DNA of 64,000 nucleotides from Nonomuraea purpurea (lineage in GTDB: Bacteria > Actinomycetota > Actinomycetes > Streptosporangiales > Streptosporangiaceae), in contig NZ_JBHSBI010000001.1 in NCBI RefSeq assembly GCF_042650645.1, positions 496,001 through 560,000 of the forward strand. Direction: 5' to 3'. A program made the translations under genes and the position numbers. The notes under the pieces are model-generated. The model did not search any database. It had not been told where the DNA came from and saw only the letters and a program-made list of their open reading frames with translations. Below are positions 52,969-61,778 of this stretch, piece after piece. Within the stretch, counting starts at the first letter, position 1. The number at the start of each line of letters is the position of its first letter.

Positions 52969-54402
52969 ATGGACGTTCTGAATCTGATTGGCGATCACTG
53001 GGCCGAAGGGGAGGGCGAGGAGTTCGCCGACGCCAACCCCGCCCGGCCTTCCGAGGTGGTGGCGCGGGGCCGGTTCGCCTCCGCCGCCGAGGTGGCGCGG
53101 GCGGTCGCCGCGGCCCGCGCGGCGGCGCCCGGTTGGGCGGCCACGCCGCACCACGCCCGCGCGGCCGTGCTGGTCGCCGCCGCCGATCTGGTGGACGCCG
53201 CCGCCGACGAGTGGGGCGCCGAGTTGGCCCGCGAGGAGGGCAAGACGTTGCCCGAGGCGGTCGCCGAGGTCCGCGGCGCGGCCCGCATCCTGCGCTACCA
53301 CGCGGGCGCGGCCGATCGGGAGAGCGGCGAGATCTACGCCTCCCCGCGACCGGGCGAGAAGGTCCTGGTCGTCCGCAAGCCGGTCGGCGTGATCGGGATG
53401 ATCACGCCGTTCAACTTCCCGATCGCCATCCCCGCCTGGAAGATCGGCCCCGCGCTCAGCTACGGCAACACCGTCGTGTGGAAGCCGTCCTCGCTGGTGC
53501 CGCTGCTGGCCTACCGGCTGGCCCAGGCCCTGACGTCGGCGGGTCTGCCCGACGGCGTGCTCAACCTCGTCTACGGCGAGGCCGAGACCGGCTCGGCCAT
53601 CGTCGGCCACCCCGCCGTGGACGCGGTCTCCTTCACCGGCTCCACGGCGGTCGGCCGGGCCGTCATCGCGCGCTGCGGCGAACTGGCCAAGCCGGTGCAG
53701 ACCGAGATGGGCGGCAAGAACGCCTCCATCGTCCTGGCCGACGCCGACCTCGACCACGCCGCCGAGCAGGTCAGCCTCGGCGCGTTCCGCTCGACCGGGC
53801 AGAAGTGCACGGCCACCTCACGGCTCATCGTGGACGCCCGGGTGGCCGACGAACTGCTCGAACGCCTCGCCGCCCGCGCCGCGGCGCTTGTCGTCGGCGA
53901 CCCGCTGCAGGCCGGAGTGGAGATGGGCCCGCTGGTCAGCTCGGCCGCCCGCGACCGCGTCTGCTCCGGGGTCAGGCGGGCCGTGGACGAGGGCGCCAAA
54001 GCGCTGACGGGCGTGGAGCCGTACGACGGCGAGGGCTGGTTCGCGCCGCCGGCCGTGCTCTGGCTGCCGGGGACCGGGGTGGACTTCTGGCGCACCGAGC
54101 TGTTCGGGCCGGTCGTGGGGGCCGTGCGGGCCTCCGGCACCGAAGAGGCGCTGGAGCTGGCCAACCTGAGCGACCACGGCCTGTCGGCCGCTCTGTTCAC
54201 CAAGGACCTCGGGGTCGCCATGAAGGCCGTCGAACGCCTGGACGTGGGCGTGCTGCACGTCAACTCCGAGTCGGCGGGGACCTTCCCCTACGTGCCGTTC
54301 GGCGGGGTCAAGCAGAGCGGGTTCGGGCCCAAGGAGCAGGGGCGGGCGGCCCTGGACTTCTACACGCGCGAGATGACGGTCTACCTGGGAGCGCCGGCGT
54401 GA
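52969..54402 (+). CDS. NAD(P)-dependent aldehyde dehydrogenase (semialdehyde dehydrogenase type)
   Basis: 477 residues from ATG 52969. It has the ALDH motifs MITPFNFPIA, the Asn and Lys of VWKPSS, SFTGSTAVG (cofactor), catalytic Glu in TEMGGKNA, catalytic Cys in STGQKCTATS, and ELFGPVVG. Similarity to alpha-ketoglutaric or succinate/glutarate semialdehyde dehydrogenases is seen; the exact substrate is inferred from the context (glutarate semialdehyde to glutarate would fit). It is coupled by GTGA to the CoA-transferase. Confidence 0.88.
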   Translation: MDVLNLIGDHWAEGEGEEFADANPARPSEVVARGRFASAAEVARAVAAARAAAPGWAATPHHARAAVLVAAADLVDAAADEWGAELAREEGKTLPEAVAEVRGAARILRYHAGAADRESGEIYASPRPGEKVLVVRKPVGVIGMITPFNFPIAIPAWKIGPALSYGNTVVWKPSSLVPLLAYRLAQALTSAGLPDGVLNLVYGEAETGSAIVGHPAVDAVSFTGSTAVGRAVIARCGELAKPVQTEMGGKNASIVLADADLDHAAEQVSLGAFRSTGQKCTATSRLIVDARVADELLERLAARAAALVVGDPLQAGVEMGPLVSSAARDRVCSGVRRAVDEGAKALTGVEPYDGEGWFAPPAVLWLPGTGVDFWRTELFGPVVGAVRASGTEEALELANLSDHGLSAALFTKDLGVAMKAVERLDVGVLHVNSESAGTFPYVPFGGVKQSGFGPKEQGRAALDFYTREMTVYLGAPA

Positions 54403-55523
54403 GCGGCGCGCTGTCCGGGGTGCTGATCGCCGACTTCAGCCGGGTGCTGGCCGGGCCGTACGCCACGATGCTCCTGGCCGACATGGGGGCCGAGGTGGTC
54501 AAGGTCGAGCGGCCGGGGACCGGGGACGACACCCGTCATTGGGGGCCGCCGTACGGGCCGGAGGGCCAGGCCACGTACTTCCTCGGCGTCAACCGCAACA
54601 AGCGCTCGATCGCCCTCGACCTGCGCGCGGACACCGAGGTCGCCACGGCGCTGGCGGCGCGGGCCGACGTGCTGGTGGAGAACTTCAAGCCGGGGACGAT
54701 GGACCGGCTCGGGCTCGGCTACGAACGGCTGCGGGAGCTCAATCCCGGGCTGGTGTACTGCTCGATCACCGGCTTCGGGACGGGCGAGGGCGCGGGCCTG
54801 CCGGGCTACGACCTGATCGCCCAGGCCGTCGGCGGGCTGATGAGCGTCACCGGCGAGCCGGAAGGGCCGGGGACGAAGGCGGGTGTGGCCCTGGTGGACG
54901 TGATCACGGGCCTGCACGCCGCGCTCGGCATCCTGGCCGCGCTGCGCCACCGCGACGAGAGCGGCGCCGGCCAGCGCGTCGAGGTCTCCCTGCTGTCCTC
55001 GTTGTTGTCGGCGCTCACCAACCACGCCTCCGCCTACGCCGCGGCGGGGGTGGTGCCGCGCGCCATGGGCAACCGGCACCCCAGCATCGTCCCCTACGAG
55101 GTGTTCCAGGCCGCCGACCGGCCGATCGTGATCGCGGCCGGCAACGACCGCCAGTTCCAGTCCCTGTGCGCGGCGCTGGAGCGCCCCGACCTGGCCGGCG
55201 ACGCCCGCTACGCCACCAACGCCGCCAGGGTCGCCGCCCGCGACACCCTCGTCGCCGAGCTGAACAAGGCGCTGGCCGCCCGCACGGCGGACGAGTGGTT
55301 CGAGCGGCTCAGTGAGGCCGGCGTGCCCTGCGGCCCGATCAACGACCTGGCCGCCGCGTTCTCCCTCGCCGCGGACCTGGGCCTCGCGCCCGCCGTGGAC
55401 GTGGACGGCGTCGGCCAGGTCGCCAACCCCGTACGGCTCAGCGCCACCCCGCCCTCCTACCGCAGGCCGCCGCCCGCGCTGGGTCAGGACGAGGCGTGGG
55501 TTCGTGAGATATTGGGGCGGTGA
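54399..55523 (+). CDS. CaiB/BaiF family (class III) CoA-transferase
   Basis: 374 residues from GTG 54399. It has the family start (GVLIADFSRVLAGPYATMLL, ADMGAEVVKVERP), the active-site Asp in GVALVDVITGLHA, and the usual CaiB C-terminal part. Members move CoA between carboxylic acids; a succinyl-CoA:glutarate type would join the aldehyde dehydrogenase and the glutaryl-CoA dehydrogenase into one short route. Its stop overlaps the GntR start by GTGA. Confidence 0.88.
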   Translation: MSGALSGVLIADFSRVLAGPYATMLLADMGAEVVKVERPGTGDDTRHWGPPYGPEGQATYFLGVNRNKRSIALDLRADTEVATALAARADVLVENFKPGTMDRLGLGYERLRELNPGLVYCSITGFGTGEGAGLPGYDLIAQAVGGLMSVTGEPEGPGTKAGVALVDVITGLHAALGILAALRHRDESGAGQRVEVSLLSSLLSALTNHASAYAAAGVVPRAMGNRHPSIVPYEVFQAADRPIVIAAGNDRQFQSLCAALERPDLAGDARYATNAARVAARDTLVAELNKALAARTADEWFERLSEAGVPCGPINDLAAAFSLAADLGLAPAVDVDGVGQVANPVRLSATPPSYRRPPPALGQDEAWVREILGR

Positions 55524-56224
55524 GTTCGGACGAGGCAGGACGCAGGCCGCCGACGGCCCAGCAGTTCGTGCTGGCCGAGCTCCGCCGTGCCATCACCACC
55601 GGCCGCCTCCGCCCCGGCGCCCCCATCCGGCAGGACGCGCTGGCCGAGGAGCTGCAGGTCAGCCGCGTCCCTCTGCGCGAGGCGCTCAAGACGCTCGAAG
55701 GCGAGGACCTGGTCACCTACAAGGCGCACAAGGGCTACTGCGTCGCCAGGCTCTCCCTGGACGACCTGCGCGAGGTCTACCGCATCCGCGAACTGCTGGA
55801 GGAGGAGGCCGTGCGCCGGGCCGTCGCCGTGCTCGCCGACGCCGACCTCGACCGGCTGGAGGCGGCCCAGGCCGAGGTCGAGCGGGCCTCGGCCGCAGGC
55901 GACGTGCTCGCCATGGCGACCGCCAACCGGGTCTTCCACATGACGCTGTTCGAGTGCGCGGGCATGCCGCGGCTGGTGCGGCTGATCAGGACGTTGTGGG
56001 ACTCGACCGACGCCTACCGCTCGATGTACTACGGCGACTCCGGCAACAGGGAGCGCGTGGTCAAGGAGCACCGCGCCACGCTCGACGCGCTGCGCCGCCG
56101 GGCCGCCGACGAGGCCGTGGCGACGCTCAACGTGCATCGCGACCACGCGGTGGCCGCGCTGGAGTCCGTGCTCGGCGACGGCGCTCCCCGGCGCGATCGC
56201 GCCGGGGAGCCACCGGTCGGCTAG
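55520..56224 (+). CDS. GntR family regulator with FCD domain
   Basis: 234 residues from GTG 55520. The N-terminal winged helix (~10-75; RPGAPIRQDALAEELQVSRV, PLREALKTLEGEDLV) is followed by an all-helical FCD ligand domain with metal-binding-type residues (NRVFHMTLFE, EHRATLDALR, NVHRDH). It is the last gene of the catabolic operon and likely controls it together with the divergent dehydrogenase. Its end contains a strong palindrome that probably terminates transcription. Confidence 0.9.
   Translation: MSSDEAGRRPPTAQQFVLAELRRAITTGRLRPGAPIRQDALAEELQVSRVPLREALKTLEGEDLVTYKAHKGYCVARLSLDDLREVYRIRELLEEEAVRRAVAVLADADLDRLEAAQAEVERASAAGDVLAMATANRVFHMTLFECAGMPRLVRLIRTLWDSTDAYRSMYYGDSGNRERVVKEHRATLDALRRRAADEAVATLNVHRDHAVAALESVLGDGAPRRDRAGEPPVG
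56183..56210. terminator. Perfect 28-bp palindrome at the end of the GntR gene
   Basis: GCTCCCCGGCGCGA followed directly by its exact complement. It lies inside the last codons of the GntR gene and 11 bp from the stop of the convergent GH71 gene, so it probably acts as a terminator in both directions. A LacI-like operator function is less likely. Confidence 0.65.
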
Positions 56225-58248
56225 CCGGCGCAGGCGGTCCCGCCGCCCGCGTGGTAGATCATGTCCTGATACGTGACGCTCGTCTTGATCGGGGTCTTGC
56301 TCTCCAGCGTCTGCACCGTCTCGCCGTCCCGCTGGAGCTGGAAGAGCGGCGTGGTGCCGGCGACCATCGGCACCTTGAACGACACCATGCCCGCGCTCGT
56401 GACGTCCTTCGTCCTGACGTCGGAACCCTGCTTGATGATCAGTTTGCCGGGCTCCTTGACGAACGCCAGCAGTTCGACCTCGTCCGTCGGCCCGGGACCC
56501 GCCGGGATCGTGAACCTGCCCGCGGTCTGCTTGCTCGTGTCGTACGGCGCGCCCGCCTTGTGACTGCGGTGGAAGTAGTAGAGCGCGTCGCGGACGATCT
56601 CGGGGGCGCTGCCCGTCTTGAACCAGGTCGCGTAGTAGGTGTTGACGTCGGCCAGCACGTTGCCGCGGACCTTGGACGGGGCCTGCTGGGTCTCGCCGTA
56701 GTCGTTCCAGGTGACGAGCTGCGCCCAGTCGGCCTTGCCGTCGATGGCGGCCTTCCACGAGCCGCGCAGCGTGCTGCTGTTCTGCGCCTCCCAGAAGTGC
56801 AGCTCCTTGGCCCTGGTGTCCTCGAAGCCGATCGGCGCCATGTACTTCAGGCCCCGCGCGTGCGTGGCCTCGGAGGCGCGCCTGAAGGCGTCGGTGACCT
56901 CGGGGCGGTTGGCGCCCCAGGAGGAGTGGCCGACCACGTACGGGTCCCACTCGGTCTTGCCGGTGCCGTTCCAGTAGATGAACATCGACATCAGGGACGT
57001 TCTCATCCCCAGGGCGGCCAGCTTGTCCTGCGCGCTCTTCCACCACGACGGCGGCTGGCGCTCGATCGTGTACGGCGCGAGCAGCACGCTCCCGTCAGGC
57101 ATCGTGAACAACGACGGATGCCCCTTGACCAGCAGGATGTCCGAGACCATCTTCTCGTCGGAGGCGCCCGCCGTCGTCGGGAAGTCCGGGCTCAGGATGA
57201 TCTTGAATCCCGGGTCCACGGCCTGGGCCGCGGCCAGCAGCTTGGGGAGCTGGTTCCAGCGCTGGTCGCTGGAGGTGTGGTGCTCGTAGATGAAGCCGTC
57301 GAGCCCCTGGGCGATCGCCTGGCGGATCTCGTCTTCGAAGTCGAGCTGGCGCCAGGTGGACTCGGGCCGCACCGGACGGGTGCGCGGGCGGTCCCTGAGA
57401 TAGCCGCCCCTGTCGGCGTACAGGCCGTTGGAGCCCTCCGGGTCCAGCCAGGAGGCGTACTGGTCCTTGGCCGGGTCCTTGTTGTCGATCGAGACGGGGA
57501 AGGGCGGGAAGTAGAACCCGAACGCCTTCTTCGCCGAGGCGCGCAGCGCGGCGACCGACGGCTTGTCGAAGGGGAGCGTGGCGCAGGACGTGCCGCCGGT
57601 GGTGTAGGTGAGCGTCAGCTTGGGCCCGCGGTCCCCGGTCTCACGGGAGGAGTACAGGACCGTGGTCGTCGGGTCGTCCTGGGTGAGGGCGAAGGAGTAG
57701 GCGCCGTTGCCGGTGACGGCCGACGAGACGTCCAGTTCGGCCGTCCGGTCGGCGGTGAAGCCGCTGTGTGAGGCGATCACGTCGCCGCTCTGCGGCCGGC
57801 TCGTCCAGACGGTGGCGGCCTCCGACCACTCGCCCGTGACCGCGCGGGCCGAGAGCGTGGTCGCGGTCGTCCTGGCCGAGGTGAGGTCGAGAGTGGCCTT
57901 GACGTTCTCGGCGCCGGCCGGGATGCCGCTGACCGTGAACTTGGTGAGCGCGACGCGCTCGGCGGCGGACGCGCCGCCGCAGGTGGCGCCGCAGACGGAC
58001 ACCCAGGTCGCGGTCGCGAAGCTCTTGGCGGGCTCGACCTGGCTGACGAACACGTCGTCAGAGGCCGGAACGGTGAGGCTGGTGGGGGCCGAGGCCAGGG
58101 CCGTCGGGCGCGTGGGGCCTGCTGAACTTGCCGATAAGCGGGGTAAATCGGATAAGGCAGACTTCGGCGGGGCCGTATCGGTCGTGCTGGCCGACAGGAC
58201 CAGTGTGAGCAGCGTGAATATTCCCACCTGTCGGTACTGGTGGAACAT
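56221..58248 (-). CDS. Secreted GH71 family alpha-1,3-glucanase
   Basis: 675 residues from ATG 58248, with AGGAGGGC just upstream. The signal peptide (VGIFTLLTLVLSASTTDTA) is followed by a beta-sandwich module of the DNRLRE/CBM96 type (~45-215, SLTVPASDDVFVS...YSSRETGDRGPKLTLTY) and the GH71 barrel (~230-560; KAFGFYFPPFPVSIDNKDP, DGFIYEHHTSS, MSMFIYWNGTGK, LVTWNDYGET). GH71 enzymes cut alpha-1,3-glucan of fungal walls or dextran-like biofilm. A C-terminal beta domain completes it. Its stop shares the CTAG with the GntR stop. Confidence 0.88.
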   Translation of the reverse strand: MFHQYRQVGIFTLLTLVLSASTTDTAPPKSALSDLPRLSASSAGPTRPTALASAPTSLTVPASDDVFVSQVEPAKSFATATWVSVCGATCGGASAAERVALTKFTVSGIPAGAENVKATLDLTSARTTATTLSARAVTGEWSEAATVWTSRPQSGDVIASHSGFTADRTAELDVSSAVTGNGAYSFALTQDDPTTTVLYSSRETGDRGPKLTLTYTTGGTSCATLPFDKPSVAALRASAKKAFGFYFPPFPVSIDNKDPAKDQYASWLDPEGSNGLYADRGGYLRDRPRTRPVRPESTWRQLDFEDEIRQAIAQGLDGFIYEHHTSSDQRWNQLPKLLAAAQAVDPGFKIILSPDFPTTAGASDEKMVSDILLVKGHPSLFTMPDGSVLLAPYTIERQPPSWWKSAQDKLAALGMRTSLMSMFIYWNGTGKTEWDPYVVGHSSWGANRPEVTDAFRRASEATHARGLKYMAPIGFEDTRAKELHFWEAQNSSTLRGSWKAAIDGKADWAQLVTWNDYGETQQAPSKVRGNVLADVNTYYATWFKTGSAPEIVRDALYYFHRSHKAGAPYDTSKQTAGRFTIPAGPGPTDEVELLAFVKEPGKLIIKQGSDVRTKDVTSAGMVSFKVPMVAGTTPLFQLQRDGETVQTLESKTPIKTSVTYQDMIYHAGGGTACAG

Positions 58249-58429
58249 TGCCCTCCTACTGCGGAGCATGACGAAAGATCACGACAAGCTACTGCGGTTG
58301 GCGGTCGTTCCGCATGACTTCCAGAAAATGGAACACGTCAAGTATGGAGAGGTTGACACCTGGTCAACTCATGATCACAATTCTGGCGCGGTGCGGCGGG
58401 CGGCAGCCTGCTCGCCCAGCGTGAACCGC

Positions 58430-58660
58430 TGATTCGGCGGGCCAGTTCCACGACCGCGCCGACCACCTCGTCGCCGTTCAGCATGACGAGGTCGATCTGG
58501 CCCGCGCCGGCGACCTCGACTGCCGTGGCGTTCGCCGCCCGGGCGACCGCCCTGCTCAGGCGGGATGGCACGATCGTGTCGCGGGCGCCGTTACGACCCC
58601 GACCGGAGCGCGTACGCCCGCGCTCCGCTCGGCGACCGGGAAGCGGTCGCGCAGCAGTGC
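58430..58660 (-). pseudogene. C-terminal fragment of an alpha/beta-hydrolase (BEM46-like), frameshifted
   Basis: Reading from 58660 downward, LLRDRFPVAERSAGVRAPVG then, after a one-base shift, RDTIVPSRLSRAVARAAN, GAGQIDLVMLNG and EVVGAVVELARRI match the C-terminus of the BEM46-like hydrolase family (catalytic Asp and His region). The N-terminal part of what looks like the same gene is at 61432-61768, beyond the IS element. DRLVSVYFGESV, read on the plus strand at 58676-58714, resembles the nucleophile segment of the same family, which suggests a small inversion here. Confidence 0.65.
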
Positions 58661-58720
58661 GGCCCGAGAGTTCGTTGAGGACCGGCTGGTCTCCGTCTAC
58701 TTCGGCGAGAGCGTCTCTGA

Positions 58721-60745
58721 TCAGCTTTGTGATCCTGGGTCAGACGTGGTGTCTGGGATCGTTTGCCATCGTGGTGGGCTGGCATGGGCGTGCAGGTGGA
58801 ATCCCGCGCCCAGTGCTGCTCCTCGCGGTTTGTGCCGCTTGATGGGGGTGCTGATCGTTGTCACGTCCTGGTGCCGGTGGGCTGCGCGGGGCAGCCGGGT
58901 CCGGTCCGTTGGTGCGTGTCCCTCCGGACGCTTGCCCGCCGGCCCGTCGGGTCCGGTGGGGGAGGGTGCCCCGCGTCGCCTGGGCGCGGGGCGTGTGGAA
59001 CGGCGCCGGGTGGGCCCGGTCTTGGACCGGTCCCGGCGGGTCTTGCGCGTGGTCGGGGTGATGACCGCGCGGGCTTCGAGTTTGTCTGCCACCGTGTGGA
59101 TCGTCATGTGGCCGGTGGAGGTGTCCACGGCGGTTTTGGTCTGGTGGGTCAGGCCGCGGGCGGCGATGCGCTGCCAGGCGCCGTGGTCGCGGTCGCCCTG
59201 CCATCTGCAATCTTCGTTGGGGCAGATGGCCCATTTCCAGCCGGGTGTGGCGGGCTGGTCGGGTGCTTTGCGGTGCCGGAGTGGTGTCAGGCATTGGGGG
59301 CAGTGTTTGGAGGTGTTCTTGGCCGGGACGGTGACTACGGCGATGCCTGTCTCGGCTGCCAGGTGCCGCATTCGTTCGGTGATCTGGCCGCGTACCTGCT
59401 GGGACAGGCGGGTGTTCATGGTGGTGCGCATGCCGCGGGCTTCCATCGAGCGCAGGTCTTCCAGGTAGATGACGCTCGCGCCGGCGACGATGGCCTGATC
59501 GACGGCCCACCGCGCGGCGGCGCACGCCAGGGCGTCGTTGAGATGCGACCGGCGGGCGGACACACGCTGGATCTCGCGCCGCAACACGGCGTGTTTGCCC
59601 GCCAGCGCGTGTTCGCTCGTCGGCGCCGGATCGGGGGCTGGGCCAAGTCCGTCGATGAGCCGCTGGTAGTGGTCGGCTTTGGCGTGCAGGCGCTCGGACA
59701 GGCGCCGCAGGCGGTGTTGCTTGGCCAGGACTCCGGCGGCGCGGAACTGGGCACCGTGCCCGAGGGCGATAATGCGGCCGTCGTCGTGCAGGCGGGCGGT
59801 GCCCGCCGCCAGAAGGGTGTTCAGGCCCCAGTCCACGCCGAGCGCGATCGTGTGGCCGCTGCGTCTGGTCGCGGGGACGGCGTGGGTGTAGGCCAGATCG
59901 GCCCGCACGTCCGCCCGAACCTTCCCATCCGTGGTGCGCTCTGAGATGCGCAGGGTGGGCAGGTGCAGCACCGCACCGGCCGGCACCGTGGGCGGCAGAA
60001 CGATCGGGCAGGCCACCCACGTCCAATCCCGATAGGACTGCGGGTCGGAGCGGACGGGCAACTGCAGCCGCACCACCGCACGCCGGGGGTCGGTCTCGCT
60101 GCGTTCGATGCTCGCCTGCTGCTTGTCGCAGGCGGACAGTAGCAGCATCCGCGCCGCCCGGGGCACGCCTTCCAGCTCGAAAACATCGGCGGGCAGACGC
60201 CCGCGGGCCGCCAGGAACGCGGTGAGCTGCCGGGTCCGGCTCGTGATGACATTCGAGGGCAACTGCCGCCCACCGGGAACCGTCTGCCGGACGGCGTCCC
60301 ACTCCTGGGGGGTACGTCGGCGCGGATCGTCCGGCCAGGCCGCCAACACGCCGGCGACCAGGCCGGCCCGCCAGCAGGCCGCGCGCAGCATGCGTCCGGC
60401 CTGTTCCTGGGCCATCCGCACGATCCGGTCGTTGACCTGTACCCCCTCCGGAGCGCCGACGGCCCAGCCGAGCCGCCGCAACGCCATCCAGGCGTTCGAC
60501 GGCAGCTTCCGGCCGGATGCGTCCACGCCGGAGGCGAGCACTTGCACATCGGCGCCGTTCCAGTGCTCGTGCAGCAGTTGCGCGGTCATGCCGGACACCA
60601 GATCGGCGCACCAGCCGACACGCTGCGCAAGCCGGGCCATCGCGAGCACCTCGCCAGTCAGCTCGTCCACTCCGCCGCGCACCAGGGCGCGGGCGCATGC
60701 GGTGCGGGACGTCTGGCCGTCGGCGAGAGGGAGTGTCCGGCTCAC
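58721..60745 (-). CDS. tnpB: Large TnpB RNA-guided nuclease of an IS607-like element
   Basis: 674 residues from GTG 60745, coupled by GTGA to the recombinase remnant. It has an N-terminal ~280-residue region, then the RuvC-like parts: Asp in ALGVDWGLNTLL, Glu in VIYLEDLRSM, a zinc finger with CPQC and CPNEDC, and the last Asp in WQGDRDHGAW. All three catalytic acidic residues are thus kept, so the nuclease may be active. The last ~130 residues are a basic Arg/Pro-rich tail, where the DNA may also encode the guide (omega) RNA at the element's right end. Confidence 0.85.
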   Translation of the reverse strand: MSRTLPLADGQTSRTACARALVRGGVDELTGEVLAMARLAQRVGWCADLVSGMTAQLLHEHWNGADVQVLASGVDASGRKLPSNAWMALRRLGWAVGAPEGVQVNDRIVRMAQEQAGRMLRAACWRAGLVAGVLAAWPDDPRRRTPQEWDAVRQTVPGGRQLPSNVITSRTRQLTAFLAARGRLPADVFELEGVPRAARMLLLSACDKQQASIERSETDPRRAVVRLQLPVRSDPQSYRDWTWVACPIVLPPTVPAGAVLHLPTLRISERTTDGKVRADVRADLAYTHAVPATRRSGHTIALGVDWGLNTLLAAGTARLHDDGRIIALGHGAQFRAAGVLAKQHRLRRLSERLHAKADHYQRLIDGLGPAPDPAPTSEHALAGKHAVLRREIQRVSARRSHLNDALACAAARWAVDQAIVAGASVIYLEDLRSMEARGMRTTMNTRLSQQVRGQITERMRHLAAETGIAVVTVPAKNTSKHCPQCLTPLRHRKAPDQPATPGWKWAICPNEDCRWQGDRDHGAWQRIAARGLTHQTKTAVDTSTGHMTIHTVADKLEARAVITPTTRKTRRDRSKTGPTRRRSTRPAPRRRGAPSPTGPDGPAGKRPEGHAPTDRTRLPRAAHRHQDVTTISTPIKRHKPRGAALGAGFHLHAHASPPRWQTIPDTTSDPGSQS

Positions 60746-61333
60746 CGGCCACCATCCGGGGGCCGGCCGTCATGCGAATCCTGGCCGTCGTTCGCGCATT
60801 GGCCGGACTCGGCCAGCAGACGGCGGCGCGCCTGCGCGGAACGCATCCCGTACAGGCGAGCGGCGAAGGTGGTCACCAGCGAGACGAAGTCTTCCAGGAG
60901 TTCCTCACGCCCGCCAGACTTTCGCGGGTGCAGAATGTCCAGTGTCACCCCATACACGGCGAACAGGCGCTTCAGCCAGCCGGCACTGAAGCGGGCCAGC
61001 CGGTCCTGATGCGTCACCCGGACCACCGTCGTCCCATGAGGTCACGCAGGTCCTCCAGCACCACTTGGGGGCAGTCGGTGAACATGTGGACGAGGGCGTC
61101 GTGTCGGGGGAACGGCATGGCACTCATTGTTGCATATTGATCGCACAAAGTGACGAAGATTTGACCGAATGAGGTCGGGCACCGCTCCTGGCGGAGTCTT
61201 CTGAGCTGCACCTGGTGTCTGGCGTGCCGCTGGTGAGTTTCATCGCTTCGACGTCCACCAAGGAGAACCGCCGCTCGCGACCGACCCGGGTGACCGGAAT
61301 CTTCCCCGCATCAGCCCACATACGAAGCGTCAC
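60742..61333 (-). pseudogene. Degenerate IS607 serine recombinase (TnpA)
   Basis: An N-terminal MerR-like helix-turn-helix piece (TLRMWADAGKIPVTRVGRER, 61330 to ~61270) and a C-terminal piece (RVTHQDRLARFSAGWLKRLF, EDFVSLVTTFAARLYGMRSA, ~61020 to 60780) are in different frames. The catalytic YxRVSS segment between them was not found. Thus the recombinase is almost certainly inactive. TnpB depends on it only for movement. Confidence 0.75.
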
Positions 61334-61431
61334 GGGTGGATACAGAGACGTTTCGCAGCTCTTGAGAGCCGAAGAAGTCCCACAGCGGCCATTTCACTAC
61401 GATCATTAAGGATCATTTGGTCAAATTGATG

Positions 61432-61768
61432 AGCCTCGGTAGGCCATCAGCAGCACCAGCAGCCCGCGCGCGGCCAGCGCCTGGGCCAGCGGGGCGCGGT
61501 GGCTCCGGTTGCCCGCGTTCCCACCGGTGACGAGCACGGTCACGTCGCCGCGGTCGCCCGGCACGTACCAGGCCGCGAGCCGGACCCCGTCGCGCGTGGT
61601 GAACGTGACATCACGCGCGCCGGGGATGACCTCGCCGGCCGGCGGCACCGGCCCGGGGTCGGGCAGGTAGATCAGACGCCGCTGGAACACCCAGAGCAGG
61701 CCGAGCACCAGGAGCAGCACCGCGACGATCACCAGGGCGGTGCGCGTCATCGTCGTCACCCTGCCCAC
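61432..61768 (-). pseudogene. N-terminal fragment of an alpha/beta-hydrolase (BEM46-like), disrupted by the IS element
   Basis: The frame from ATG 61768 or 61750 has one membrane helix (ALVIVAVLLLVLGLLWVFQR) then the family opening RRLIYLPDPGP, FTTRDGVRLAAWYVPG, VLVTGGNAGNRS and ending LLMAYRG. It is then cut by the IS element. The active-site Ser, Asp and His regions are on the other side or lost. It is 10 bp from the amidohydrolase stop and was probably part of that operon. Confidence 0.8.
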
Positions 61769-61778
61769 GGTACGCGGC

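Larger units (their letters stand above)
58715..61431 (-). mobile_element. IS607-like element (degenerate recombinase plus TnpB) inserted in a hydrolase gene
   Basis: About 2.7 kb with a serine-recombinase remnant and TnpB on the minus strand, in the order tnpA-tnpB typical of IS607. The left and right flanks are pieces of the same alpha/beta-hydrolase family. The hydrolase frame reads to MAYRG and is interrupted at about 61431, near CGAGGC, consistent with the GG target of IS607. The other end is near 58715-58740. Exact ends were not determined. IS607 elements have no terminal inverted repeats. Confidence 0.7.

Noticed and set aside
55312..57771. Plus-strand frame of 819 codons across the GntR and GH71 genes
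   Set aside because: It runs through two genes in the wrong frame and strand and lacks domain features.
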